Shown here piece after piece: positions 1 to 11,516 of a stretch of 53,749 nt of DNA. Each line of letters begins with the position of its first letter. Within the stretch, counting starts at the first letter, position 1. Location of the stretch: contig RPFO01002187.1 in the NCBI GenBank assembly GCA_009746045.1, forward strand, positions 1 through 53,749. The letters are read 5' to 3'. This stretch comes from Mesostigma viride. Taxonomy: Eukaryota; Streptophyta; Mesostigmatophyceae; Mesostigmatales; Mesostigmataceae. The translations under genes and the position numbers were made by a program. The notes below the pieces were generated by a model. The model saw nothing but the letters and a program-made list of their open reading frames with translations. It was not told the origin of the DNA and did no database searches.

Positions 1-185
1 CGGAAGTTAGGGTGGGTAGACTTTTCCTTGGGGAAAAAAGATCGTCTTTTGGCCAACTTTGACTGAAGCTATCATCCAAATGCTTTGATAAAGCCCAGGT
101 ATTATTGCATATTCTGAAAGCCCTTGAAGTGTAGATACTCCTAGCATCTTGGTTGGGGGTATTTGGAGTTGTGGCCTGTGAGTTA
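1..185 (-). repeat. Dispersed repeat, copy 1 (cut by window edge)
   Basis: The reverse complement of this stretch aligns by eye with 21375-21545. Shared blocks include cacaactccaaatacc, cacttcaagggctttcaga, gtcaaagttg and aaaagacgatctttttt, in the same order and similar spacing, at roughly 70 percent identity. It is therefore a member of an interspersed family. The copy runs off the left edge, and no coding function is seen. Confidence 0.6.
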
Positions 186-2408
186 TGATTTTTTTCATTT
201 TCAGGGGTATGAAAGTGCCAAAAATGGGTCAGCGGACTATGGGTTAAGATAATTAAACATACTGTTCTGAACTACTTTGAACTTGGAATGCCAGTACGGC
301 GCCGCGCCGCGCTGACCCCGCTGCCGGTAGGGTCATTTGCTGCACCAAAAAGCCAGCCCGCCACACGTGGCCGTGCCAAGCCCAATTTTAATTGGCTTAA
401 AGCCACACATTGGCCGAGTAAACTGAAGTTTTCATAGTTCGAAACGCCACAAGTGGCCTAGCGCCACTAGTAACGAAAACCTTAAAAAAAACACTGCTGT
501 CCATGGATCTGTCGGATTTGTTTGTGATGGCATCATGGGCTGGATTCAGTGGTCTGGCCCTCGGCCGTTTCAAATCTGTGGGTGGTTTCGAATCTCTGCT
601 GCCGTGGTGCGTCGTGGGCAACAACAACTGTCGGACAACCGGCGCGGGAATAAACTCAACTCAACCCGACTCGACTAAAGCGACTTGCCGCAACTTCGCA
701 CTGATCGATGGTCTAGAAAAACTCTTTCCTGCTGCGAGCTCCGATTGACAACTATTTCTCATCTGTGTGAAACGAATTCCAAGAGAAATGCCATATCGTG
801 AGCGGATATTTATAATACTTATTTGCCGACAACGACAAGTCGACAATTGAGGGCTCGTGCTGGCATTTCTTTTTTGTCCGCAAAGAACAGCAGGTGCGAT
901 GCCTTGCAGTCGCGAGCAAACAAAATCCCCAAGAGTCTCGACTCATCCGACAGGAGATGCCTCAACAAGAAATGGTCGGCTTGCTGCGCTTCTCAATGCG
1001 CCTCTGCATGGAGTAACGTAAACGTGATTGGCGACTGCACGTCGACAAGTGCCTGCACTACAGCGCCTGCAGCTTACAACCAATAATGTGGAGCTGCAGC
1101 ATATCCGGGCATGGTAGCTTTCCGCGGCTTGAGGAGGCGCTGTTGCTGTCGTAAGTTAAAGGCGAAATATATAGGAGTATATATTACAAGATGTAGCGAT
1201 TAAGTGAGTGCGTACATAACATACATATATATATTTATGGACTCCGGCGACCGTAATTGGCTGCGCGGGATCATGATGCAAGCACGTACCACGCGCGCAT
1301 GCACTTTCGAACTTCGGTCGGTTGCCACCTGCGATACTGTTGTTGCCTGCTGAGATAATGTGACTTAGCAGTGTCACACACGCGACTATAGCTAGCTAGG
1401 CACGTGACGCAACTTCCGAGCGGTTATGAATTTGTCTTTTTTTTCCTTCTTTTTTTCCCGACATGCAGGTACGCAGAGCCTGGAATGGCCCCAGTTAACA
1501 TACGTGGCCGCGAGCTCGGTGCATACTTATTGCAGCTGGTCAGCGATCGGTTCACTCGCACGAATTTTCCGAAATTCACGGTAAGGCCATGCATTTGCAT
1601 TTGGAAGAGAGATTCTGTTTAACGGAAAGCATGCGCATCAAATAGTGGTAGCATAACGGGAAGGTTGCCCCGGCCCCATAGTACTGGAGGTACTACTATT
1701 TGCTGAATTAGAAATCCAAAAACAGTTTATGAGATGCTGATGGATTATCTTGACATGCAATATTAATGCCCGTCCCAAGGGCTAGAAGGCATGGTATGGT
1801 TTTGTCGTGCTATGGTGTTCACCTTGTTGAGGTCTCTTAATCAACAAAAGAAGTGGTGAAATATCAAATCATGGGTGCGGTATTTATAGTCTAACTGTAC
1901 TAAGATGCACATAGTCTAACTGTACTAAGATAGCATGCCAGAACAGCAGCTAGTAGCCCTGGCAGCTTGGTACTTCGCCGACGGTAATTAATGTATTATC
2001 TACTTGATTGGGTTTATGAGCTTCTGGGCCTGTGTATTGCTATTATTGATGTTGGTTTATGGCCATGATGAACTGTACAGGTCCATTTAACTACTCATAA
2101 AGCTTAGCGCTCAACTCAATAAAGCATAACGTACAGGCATAAATCATAGAATCTAACCCTGTACAGGCGTAGCTTGAGGGACACTGAGCACTTTCAAATA
2201 TGGGGGTATGTGCATCTCTTGATCCGGCCCTCTGTGGCCTTACTATAATCATTCGCACATCCCCCCTGCATTATGCCAGGAATCGTTTATCGTGCTAGTC
2301 GGCTAGACAGCAGTGAAAGTTGTATCGAAAAAGATGTCTTTTTTTTTGTACCGCATATAGCACTCCCAACATCACCCTCAAACTTCCTCGATCATAATTT
2401 TTGACAGC
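186..2408. other. No supported gene; upstream region of the GARP gene
   Basis: Short open frames here have no recognisable domain and no convincing splice context. The only local structure I see is a 20-bp direct duplication (tagtctaactgtactaagat) at 1887-1906 and 1912-1931. The promoter and 5' untranslated exons of the gene starting near 2409 probably lie here, but I cannot place them. Confidence 0.4.
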
Positions 2409-5400
2409 ATGTGTGCCCAAACGCCCTCATATAATATGCAGCATGTCCGGCCCCATGCCCTCATTCATGACCACATTCATGTGCGCGTCCCAACACCAAT
2501 CTTTATTGTGACAACATCGGCCCAACAGTTGCAGATTCCCAGCCGGTCCCACTGTCACCCCCCGCACCTGCGCACCACCGCGCAACCCCTTTCACATTGC
2601 ACGTCTGCCCCCTGCACCCAGCTGGATGACACTGGCCAGCTCCTGATGACCGTCGAGGAGGGGCAGTGTCACCCCAGTGATGGTCATGGGCACAGTCAGC
2701 CCAGCAGCTGGGCTTTGGGGTCAGGGAGTGACACCACCGTGGGCGGCACCGAGGGCAACAGTACCAGCTACTGCAGCAGCTATGATGCGACCACGGCGAT
2801 GGCGAACAATACTAGTGAAAACATTGACAGTAATAATCACAGCAACGATGACGATAATGATAATGATAATAATAATGATAACAGTCATGATATTGATAAT
2901 GATGACAATGCTGCGAGTGCAGCCGAGAAGGGATGCCTCCGTGGCGAGTCGTGTGCTGGCTCAACGGAGAAGAGGAATCGCGTGGTGTGGACGCGGGAGC
3001 TGCACGCGTGCTTCCTGGATGCCATCAAGCGCGTGGGCATAGACCGTGAGTGCTCGGCGGCTACTTGCATTTATAGTATACCTACCTGCTGTATACTACA
3101 CTTTTAGGGTCTTCCCCCCCAACCCCCACCCCCACCACCCTCCCTCTGTTGTTGCTGCACTCCTATCTGCATGCGTCCTGGATTCCCCCATCGCCGTAGG
3201 CGTTGCCGAACCCTAGCTGCGCACTTGTACTGAGTAGTTGGGGGGCACATGTAGTGTGGCCTCCCCCTTCCCCGGCTGCCCTGTAAAGGGGTTTAAAAAT
3301 ACTGGATCCATACTTTTCTAGGCCGCGAATGCATGGCTGTGGGTCTGCCATTGACGTGCCATGACAGTCTCTAATGGCCTGTGGTTAATCCCTAATTGCT
3401 CAGTGGCTCATGCAGCCTGGCTGGTGACCGATAATACATGATAGGTAACATTCTTAGATTAAACATAACAGAGGATGCAGGATGCCTGGTTTTCCCTAGG
3501 CCACAGCTCTCTATCTGCCCAGTCTATACATGTGTGCCCCTTTCATGCAGGTAATGTATGCATCATTCATGCAGGTTGAGGCTGGGATCAGCGCACAGAA
3601 AGAAGAAGGGGCCGTGGTCACTGTATTCGGAGCTGATACCAGGACACTGTCAGATTATTGTTTTCAGCAGATCCTTGCTGGGGTTGTCATGGTGTGGGGT
3701 ATTTTGCAGGAGTACTCTCTGCTGGCTCTGAAAATTTGGAAAAAAAAATAATGGTTCAGTAAGCCCCGCACGTTAACTCAAGGAATGGCCTCTTAATTTG
3801 CAAAACTCTCTCCCTGACATGCTTCCCAGTACCATAGTCGTACTACTCCAGTAAGTAATGCTGCATCATTCGATAGCAGGACGAGTCGTTTTCAGTGCAT
3901 GCCAGGCACGCTTAGCGGAATGAAACAACACGTAGTTCTACCTATCTGGGCTCCATGATGTTCCTTGGCTCGCACCTACATCCCTGACTAGTCTGCTAAG
4001 ACCTCCCTGGATACCATTTATGCATGTGCAATCGGGATCGCAGTTGTCGTGCCCAAGACGATACTTCACGCGATGGGGTCACCGCCAGGCGTCAGCAGGG
4101 AGAGCATCGCCAGCCACCTGCAGGTGAGGCTGCCAGGGATGCGCGCGGGTGTCAGTGCAAGCCACCCATAGCTTAAGCAGCACCACGACCGCCACCACCA
4201 TGCACCACCGTGCGGGGGGCGCCACCACCACCGCCGCCGCCGCCGCCACCACCACCACCACCGCCGCCGCCACCACCACCACCACCACCGCTGCCGCCGC
4301 CCATGCCGCCGCCGCCACCACCACAGCAGCAGCAGCAGCAGCAGCCCCATCATCATAACCACCGTCATAAGATTTCCTGATGTGGACATCCCCGATAGTG
4401 ACGCTGCCGCCAATTTGAATGGTGACATACTGGCCATCTTGGCCACCACCAAGCTTATCCCTGTCAAGCGCACTGTCGTTATCTACGACACCCTAGTATG
4501 CTGTATGAGCCATTGTCTCGTCCCGACCCATCTTCTTATCCTTACTAGAGCCCCGCAGCCAGTTCAACCACTCGCACTGCTGACCTGCTGCCATGCTTGT
4601 GCTTTTTGGTGCTGCTGCTGTTTGATCTTATCTCCATCGTCTTATCCCGTTCATCGCATCGAATTCGTCTTTTCTTGGTGTTATCTCGTTTGTCTCATCT
4701 GATACATCTTTGCTTGGTCTAATCCTAAATTTGTCTTGTCTTCACTTGTCACATGTTGGCGTGTTCCTTTCTTTATTACAAATCACTTGTTTGTCTTGTT
4801 TTCCTTTGTCGCACGTTGGTTTGTTATCAATCGCCGTCGCCCGCAGAAATTCCGCATCTGGCACCGGAAGGTCAAGGCGCAAGGCGTGCTGGACGAGGAC
4901 CTATCTGTGGACGACTTCCTTAGCCAGCGTGGTTACGAGGCACCACACTCGGGCACCGGTTCCATGTCCCGCAGGAAGAGACAAGCCATCATGGCTAGCA
5001 TGAGCAGTAGTGGCAGCAGCCTCGAGGCTGGTCTAAGCAGCAGCAGCAGCAACAACAACAACAACAACAACAGCCTGAACTTGACCTCGGGGGTGGCCAC
5101 GAGTGGCAACACCGACAGCCTGCCCTCGGGGGCGGCAGCAACCGCCATGACATTTACCAAAAACAATGACCAACTATTGGCCAAGGGAAGTAAGAAGAAA
5201 TATCAAACAACGGCTGACAAGGGAACCAAGAAGACCGACCCATTAAACTCCACGGCTGTTGTGATCAAGAGCGATGCCATGCGACAGCATCTGCATGGCC
5301 GAGGCTCTAATGTGGAGACGCCAGAGCCAGCAGAAACAGCAGCTGCGGGGGCGCCGCTGGTCCAGTCCTCCTCCACTACTTCCACCGCCTCGGCAGCCTC

Positions 5401-6133
5401 GGTCGTCCCCATGTCCACCTCCGGTGCCTCGCCCACTGCCATCGTAATGGTTGCATCCGCCACCACCTCACCCTCTGCCATCACCCATGAGGCAACCGGT
5501 GCCAGCAACAAGCTTGCTGGCTCCGCCACCACCATCTCTCGGCCCTCTGCAGGCTCCACCACGTCTGCCTCTGGCACCGCTGTTGCCTCTGCCCCCTCGG
5601 CCATTTCCGAGGACCGGACCCAGACAGGCTTCCCTGGCGGGGTCCCTGCCAGGTCCAAGAGTGGCCAGCCCACCAAGCGCCTGGCGCCATCGTCCGGAGG
5701 CATGACGCGGGCTATCGTGGGCCGTGCCCCGAAAGTGGCCAAGGTATGGGCAGACCAGCTAACGACCAAGATATCGGCAAACCAATCAGCAATTGGTCCA
5801 ATCAGCAGCGATGACTCAGCAGTGCAGCAGCAGCAGCAGGAGGGAGGGTGTGTCCATGATGCCGGGTTAATGAGTGGCTTTTCTTGTAATCCTGCTTGCC
5901 TTGAAGGCAGCGGCATGCCGTGGCAGGTTGTGCCCGACATGGACATCCCTCTCCTGCTGCCCAGGGTGTCCTTGGTGGAGATTCCTAGTGCATCCCCATG
6001 CCCAGTGGCCGCGAATCCCCACATGGTGGGGCTAGGGGTGGATGATGCAGTCGCCGGTGCCACAGGCGGCAACAGAAGTGATGACGGGACGATGGCAAGG
6101 CCTGGGATGGGGGGGGGGGGGCGGGGGGGATGA
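2409..6133 (+). CDS. GARP-family (Myb-like, SHLQKF) transcription factor; join 2409-3045, 4044-4123, 4847-6133
   Basis: Predicted nuclear DNA-binding protein of the GARP group (ARR-B, LUX and GLK type). Exon 1 (212 codons plus 1 nt) is rich in Ser and Thr, then Asn/Asp (NDDDNDNDNNNDN), and ends in the first helix region, RVVWTRELHACFLDAIKRVG. Donor gtgagt is at 3046. Exon 2 starts at 4044, restores the frame and encodes VVPKTILHAMGSPPGVSRES, then IASHLQ; donor gtgagg is at 4124. Exon 3 starts at 4847 with KFRIWHRKVKAQG. The joined domain, about residues 188-247, has the GARP order W-LH-F, VPKTI, SHLQKF. The HLQ|KF intron matches plant genes. Exon 3 continues as a Ser/Thr/Ala-rich disordered tail with Q and N runs. 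No receiver domain is seen upstream, so a type-B response regulator is not supported. The start codon is uncertain because exon 1 is open with several Met. The stop at 6131 lies just after a G13-C-G7 tract and may be artefactual. Confidence 0.85.
4185..4345. repeat. (CAC/GCC/CAG)n trinucleotide tract in GARP intron 2
   Basis: Almost pure triplet sequence of cca, gcc and gca units ending in seven cag repeats. It lies between the donor at 4124 and the acceptor at 4846. It leaves all frames open (poly-Thr/Ala on plus, poly-Val/Trp/Arg on minus), which explains the long spurious frames here. Confidence 0.85.
6109..6129. other. G13-C-G7 homopolymer tract at a frame break
   Basis: Thirteen G, one C, seven G. 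The GARP exon 3 frame stops 2 nt later (TGA 6131-6133), while a different frame is open from here to 6627. One extra G would join the two. Alternatively, the other frame reads DDSGETDGLASPGPARHTKF and stops near 6198. Confidence 0.7.
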
Positions 6134-6627
6134 CAGCGGGGAGACTGATGGCCTTGCCTCCCCTGGCCCTGCCCGGCACACCAAGTTTGGTTCCCGATGA
6201 GGCCGGCCTGCTCGACGCGGCGCTTGTGCTGACTCCGACAGCACTCGTCGGCCCCGCACTTGAATGCGAGGAGCCTACCGCTGCGCAGGGTGGCCTTTAT
6301 GCTGGCATCGTCAGCGAGGCGGCCGAAGATGACGACATGGCCATCTACGACTTGCACAGTATGTTTGTGATGGTCGAGGGGGAGGACGATGGGGGCCTTG
6401 TGGGTGAGGGGGTCACGGGGCACTTGCAAGAGCAGGTCGCACATTACCCGTTTGTCGACGTCAAGGTGGGCACTTGGGGGGGCATTGAGGGGGGGGCTTG
6501 GACCACCTGGTCTGGGAGGAGGCGTCACCCAAGAAGCTGCCAAGTGTCCCTGGCTGGGACGCGCAGGGACCGGTGGGTGTGGTCGCGCCCGCGGCGTGGG
6601 ATGATTCTGCCACGCAGTGAATACTGA
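6130..6627 (+). CDS. Probable C-terminal continuation of the GARP protein in a shifted frame
   Basis: Open frame with plausible coding character in its first two thirds, e.g. PDEAGLLDAALVLTPTALV and AEDDDMAIYDLHSMFVMVEG, ending in TGA at 6625-6627. It begins inside the G-tract that ends the preceding frame and has no promoter or start of its own that I trust. I read it as the end of the same protein, separated by a one-base homopolymer error or a real frameshift. The last 50 residues (GGAWTTWSGRRRHP onward) look less like coding sequence, so an intron or an earlier end is possible. Confidence 0.4.
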   Translation: MTAGRLMALPPLALPGTPSLVPDEAGLLDAALVLTPTALVGPALECEEPTAAQGGLYAGIVSEAAEDDDMAIYDLHSMFVMVEGEDDGGLVGEGVTGHLQEQVAHYPFVDVKVGTWGGIEGGAWTTWSGRRRHPRSCQVSLAGTRRDRWVWSRPRRGMILPRSEY

Positions 6628-7735
6628 GCGAGAAGTGAGACGAAGGGGCTACTGAGATCCCCCATTTAAGGCGGAGGGGGAACGGGGGGGATTTTGAGGG
6701 TTGTGGGGGGGGTTAGTCTCCAATTGGGGAGCCCTGCATTTGCGGGATTGATCGCGGTTGATGCATTGAACATGTGCCACGGCGTTGGAAGGTCATGTCC
6801 AGGGCACTGACTAGGAAGTTGGACACTAGAATGGCACCCTGGCACTTGCAATGTCGGGTGGCAGGCCCCGGCCATACAATTGTAGCTGTGAGGCCGGGGC
6901 CCACCGGGGGGCCTCGATTTGGTGTGCCAGGGTGCCACGATCAAGTGCGACAAACTTGAATGACCCTAGTGCTCTGCTTTCGCTCGGACATGTTCCTTGG
7001 TGCGCTCCGTGCACTACATCATTGGTGGGTCTCTTTGGTATGTGTGAGGGTCTTGGCCCGGCAGGCACCGTCCGCATTCTTCACCCACATCCAAGCTTGA
7101 TCGATCTGGTAAGGCCCGGTATCACAACCGGAACTTATTAACGTTTTATTTGGTCCCTGGCTGGGCAGCTTTTTATCTTTTCGGTGTCGAGCGCGCGCGG
7201 TGACTTGATTAGCATTTCTTATGTTTGCTTACGGACTTATGCTCGCGTGACGCAGTGACGTGTAAATCAAATTACGTGTAAATTAATGTTTGGTGCAGTT
7301 ACTTGTAAATTAATGTTTGCTTGGTGCCTTGTCTCTACGTGGGAGGAATCGCCATGACGACTCGCCACTTTTGATTTGGTATCCGGGAAGGTTTGTGGTA
7401 TAATCCATGACCTTGCCCAGAAGATGCAGGCAGTGACTTGTTTGTCGGCATTGGCCTGGGTTCTTCCTGACCCTATGAAATGTATCATTTGTATTATTTA
7501 ATACTACTGAATTTCTTGCCACCCAAGCTTCCTAGATCATTCGATCATCAGTGGCAGGTTGCCGCCAGGGCTTTCAATCGGGTAGTTCATGTGTAGCTCA
7601 TGCTTATAGGTGTGTGCCATTCCTTTCGCTGGCTCGAACTTCCGTGCTTCCCTTGTTTGCTCTTTTCCCTGCCTTTTCATTTACATAAGTATTTTATTAT
7701 TTATGAATTATAGTCGACCAACAAGCAGAATTTAC
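6628..7735. other. Intergenic, no gene supported; degenerate LINE-B 3' end near 7224-7300
   Basis: No domain-bearing frame. The segment acttatgctcgcgtgacgc at about 7231 followed by agtgacgtgtaaat resembles the hairpin-bearing 3' terminus of the LINE-B copies at 17990 and 18911, so it is probably an old copy. The rest is unassigned. Confidence 0.4.
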
Positions 7736-7739
7736 TAGC

Positions 7740-8387
7740 TGAACTCATTTATGCCAATGATGCCCATCACCACCACAGCGAGGGAGGCGGTACTGGCCCT
7801 GGTTATATTATCGCCTGTCCGACCTGATTTATGCGCATGATACCACCCTCCCGGTGTACTGGAAGGGGGCGGCCATCTACGTCGGCCACAAGCCCTGGCA
7901 GGCGACCCCCGCGGCCCCAACGACTCCAGACGCCCCAGCTTAGGGGAATACAGCAGTAGTAGTGTAGAATAGATAGACCGTGGCCATGTACATGTACGCC
8001 TCCTAGAGGCACTATCCTAGCTAAGCCACACGCTTTATTTAATCATGTACATGTGTGCCTATGATGTGCCACACTCCAGATGATGCCTAGCTTTATTTAG
8101 CTATGTTGTGCCCATGCAGGGAGTCACTCTCTGCTGAGACGCCATGCCCTAGCCTTTTTGTATAGCTATGCTGATCTTCCCCCCCATGACAGGCTCCCCC
8201 TTCGCTGGGCATAGCTTGAAGATCATGGGGATGCAAGTGCCCTGGTGCACCTAGAGCAAGGGTCCTTTACATCCCCACCCTTGCAGGAAGTAGCTTAGGA
8301 TGTATGATAGGCCATATGCCCCCTCTCAAGGGCTATGTGCTACATATACTCCCAACGGAGTTATGTTACAATTCAATTCAATTCAAT
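7740..8387 (+). mobile_element. LINE-D 3' fragment: end of an ORF1-like gene plus 3' UTR and (ATTCA)n tail
   Basis: Plus-strand fragment of a non-LTR element related to the minus-strand copy at 50713-51730. It keeps the last residues of the ORF1-like protein (LPVYWKGAAIYVGHKPWQA), and its stop falls near 7940. The 3' UTR has tgtgctacat, then ctcccaacggag (a CTCC/GGAG hairpin), then an attca pentamer tail at 8368-8387. It is 5' truncated. The orientation follows from the tail lying at the 3' end. Confidence 0.65.
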
Positions 8388-8485
8388 ACCACCCTCATCG
8401 AGCGCCCCGAGCACATTCATCGACCTGGCTGGACTCTCTGGGCTTGGAGGCTAGCGGTGGGGCTGGAGATTAGCGTCCAAACCAC
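8388..8485 (+). pseudogene. LINE reverse transcriptase scrap
   Basis: Translates as TTLIERPEHIHRPGWTLWAW, then RLAVGLEISVQT, across small frame slips. This is the stretch just after the YADD motif in the LINE copies at 12770-12870 and 21180-21270 (TWLDCLxxEARAVGLE). It abuts the LINE-D tail and is only about 100 bp long. It is a non-functional relic. Confidence 0.55.
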
Positions 8486-8489
8486 CAGC

Positions 8490-9440
8490 CCAGCTTGCTG
8501 GTAGGCGCTTGGGGGCGCCTTGGGTGGTTGGTACAGCCGAAGCTGTTGGCGCGCTTGTTGCAAGCGTCGGGCACGCTCACCGCACTGGGAGCTGTCCGCA
8601 AATATTTCGCGCCGGTGGTAGCCTCGAGGCCATTTGCGGGGAGGCCCCTTGGAAGTTGTTGCGTTGCACAGGCGGTGCCTGGTTCAGCGGAGGGAGATCA
8701 GGGCACTCGTGTTTGATGTGCCCCACGCCGTTGCAGTAGTAGCACTGACTCGGGGAAGTGTACCCTTAAGGCATTAATGTCCAGGACCTCGCACTGTAGC
8801 TCATCCACCTGGGCACACGGCCGGGGGCGAATCCCAGCTCATTGAGTTCCAGTGCATTCACGCGGGGTTTTGGGGTGCGCTGCACCAAGGGAGCTATCTC
8901 CGCTAGGTAGGTCTTGATGTCCCGGCAGGTTCCATGATTGCATGAGCCCAGGAGAGGTGGGCGAATTTCTGCTTCACCTCATCCCGGAATTCTGGTTGCA
9001 AGCCCTCATAGAACCTTGCCACGGCTTCTGGCTCATCAGGTCATCAACCCGCCCCGCTAGAAGCTCAAACTTGGTCATATATGCCGATAGCTCAGGTTCC
9101 CCTGCTTGAACGCCCCAAAAGCCTCCCGGTCCAACTTGTCAAGATTGGCCGGGTGGCAGGTACTTGGCCCGTGCTCGCCGAAATAATTCCGCCAAGCTGC
9201 TGGGGAAGCCATTGGCCAGGGCGCTTTCGCAATCATTGGATCTCGAGCTTGTCTCACATCGGGAGCTGAGTGCCTCGCTAGACACCAGCTTGACCTTGAT
9301 ATCCTCATCCAAGAGCTTGCGGTTGTATGTCTCCCAGATGTCGATCTTCTGAGACACTGTGCACAATCTCCTAGACTCAAACTCTTGGTACGAGCAATCG
9401 GTTTTAACCTTGGGAATGTCCGACAGCTTGGGCAACGCGG
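8490..9440 (-). pseudogene. Retrotransposon Gag relic with CCHC zinc knuckle
   Basis: On the minus strand, 8744-8703 encodes CYYCNGVGHIKHEC, a perfect C-x2-C-x4-H-x4-C zinc knuckle of the kind that binds RNA in Gag of LTR retrotransposons. Upstream (higher coordinates) the decayed frame reads IPKVKTDCSYQEFES, SSLAELFRRARAKYLPPG, TKFELLAGRVDDL and, after a frame slip, EAVARFYEGLQPEFRDEVKQ, which fits a Gag capsid region. Stops and frame changes between these blocks show that it is dead. No protease, reverse transcriptase or LTRs were recognised nearby. Confidence 0.65.
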
Positions 9441-9725
9441 TGGTAGTCGCCCTGCATTGTGAGTATCATCGTCATGATGGCCCACATGATACTCGCGGGT
9501 CTCCCTGGCCCGGGCACACCTTGCGAGCTATGCATGTGCCCGCGCGGGCCAGTAACCTGCCGAGGGGCTGCGCTCATCCTCACCCGGGTGCCGGCTCGTA
9601 CCCATCATTGCGGGTATAGTGGGTGCGGCTTGCATAATATAAGGAAATTCGTTTCCGGACGAATCCCTTATTAACTACTAAGTCAACCGGACAAGAACAG
9701 GTTGGTGCGTCAAGGAACTGCAATA

Positions 9726-11516
9726 TTGTCTATTTGTCAAGAGGCCTCAATTGAGGCCTTTTGGCTCAATTGAGGCCTCTTTCACCAAGGTCACATGGGG
9801 ACGGTTATTTTGGCGGGAAGGACCGGTCCTATGGGTCGTCCGGGCCCAGTGGCGCGAATCTGGTATATGTGCTGAGCGTCCTGACCCGTTGGGGTCGACA
9901 GGGGTCGACGGTTACAGAAAATTATGTGGTGGAGGAAAGTACCTATTTTGGCCACTTTCGTGCAACCGGACGACGAATTTTAACGAATGCACGACCATGG
10001 CGGCCTCGAGTAAAATAGACCGTATGGCCACATCCGTGCATCATTTCGAGCAGTAAGGAGCGCGTCGGGTAGATATATTATCCGTGAAGCTAGCCCGATC
10101 GCTAAATGGGTCGAAAGTCGATTTCTAAATTCGTGGGGTCGTTATTTGTGTGCTGAATGCCAGGTTAGTGAAATTCAGATGGGGCGTAATCGGCGTTGAT
10201 AGTGCGCCTGCCAGCAGGCCGGTGCTTCGATATGCTGGGAAGGAGACTAGCGGAACGGCGGGGGGGATGTTGGGGCAGCCGTGACTAAAGGGGCACTGGC
10301 TATTTTCGAGCCTTTTGGCGTGGATCCGTAGGTAGAGGAAGGGGTGTTTTCAGCTAGGAAAAACTGGGATGCGGACAATAAACGCGCGCGCGCCCCCAGC
10401 TATGGGAGCGCCTTTATGCGAACAGCGCTAGTGAGGCCGCTGCAGCCGCTTTCATACGTCAATGGACGACGCATGGAGCGTCTGTCCGGCCAGATTTGCG
10501 GGCTGCATCCCTTCCGGATAACTTGAAAACGCCGAGCTTGAACAGCTTTTCTGATGCAGCCACGTTCAGCGCCAGCGCATATGCGTGCTTAGTGATCCCG
10601 GGTGTGAGGGGTGTGAAATGTAAGTGCGTCCTGGTGGTAGAAAGGTAATGGCATCGATTTGCTTGTGATATCGTCAGTTTTTAGCTGCCTATCGGCGCCT
10701 AGTGCCGATGTGACGTAATGCAGGTTATAGTACTTCGTGCAGTGCTCTGCGGCTGGCTCCCGCCGTGTAGACGTGTTTGCTTTCCATAAGAAGCATGGCA
10801 GTTCCTGCCACGCTGGCCATGTCTCAGGCAACCCTTGCAAAGCCCAAAATCAAGCTATTGGTCTAGAAAAGTGTGGAAATGGTGTCCAGTTATGCTTGTA
10901 TATCTTGCCATGTGCTGTTCATCTGCTGCCGCGGCAGCAAACCCCTGTCAGAAGATACCGTAACAACCTAGATATTGGGGCTTTGTGAGTGAAGCTTAGC
11001 GCTTGGAAGGTCACACCTATCATTATAATGCATGATCATTGTGCGTGTTTGTAATAGAGGCATTGGATTCCTCATGTTTACGTGCAATGCCCATGGCAGG
11101 CTATTGGTGCCTGCAGTGCTGCGCGACAGCCCCGGCTGTGCAAGTGTGTGTGAGGGGTCCCTTGGGGAGCATGCCATGTCATGCCATGCTTACCATGTCG
11201 TGGGGATACCTCGTAAGGTCCAAAAGACACGCTACATGCAGATGGAACTGAGTACTGGCGCCTTTTTGTCGCTTGTATCTATGGTCATGTTGTGTTGATG
11301 GTGCCGTCGCAGTGACACCCTGTTTTATTAAATCATAATTAAATAGGTATTGGGGCTATATGACTGATGTTAAGCGCTGGGAGCCCCAAAACAATCATAA
11401 TAATGCATGGCCTTCACTCATATTTGGAATAAAGTTTGTTGGCTCATTGTAATTACATGCAACACCCGCTGAAAAAAAAGGCCTCAATTGAGGCCTTTTT
11501 CATGACAAATAGACAA
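9726..11516. mobile_element. Non-autonomous TIR DNA transposon, about 1.8 kb, TA-flanked
   Basis: The ends carry inverted repeats ttgtctatttgtca (from 9726) and tgacaaatagacaa (to 11516), each next to a TA dinucleotide. Just inside each end is the perfect palindrome ggcctcaattgaggcc (9743-9758 and 11480-11495); at the left it is part of a larger stem with a second inverted copy at 9763-9783. TA flanks fit Tc1/mariner-type insertion, but no transposase is recognisable, so it would depend on a helper. The interior contains two diverged copies of a block of about 75 bp (from 10975 and 11348) sharing tattggggct, ttagcgct and ataatgcatg. Confidence 0.65.

Noticed and set aside
503-1086. Overlapping short plus-strand frames near the left edge
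   Set aside because: No domain, no consistent frame and no splice signals; AT/GC composition unlike the exons of the two real genes.
4079-4473. Trp/Arg-rich and Val/Ala-rich minus-strand proteins
   Set aside because: Created by the trinucleotide tract in GARP intron 2.
5203-6543. 446-codon minus-strand frame opposite the GARP gene
   Set aside because: It is a shadow of GC-rich plus-strand coding sequence; the plus frame carries the GARP domain continuation and the minus frame has no domain.
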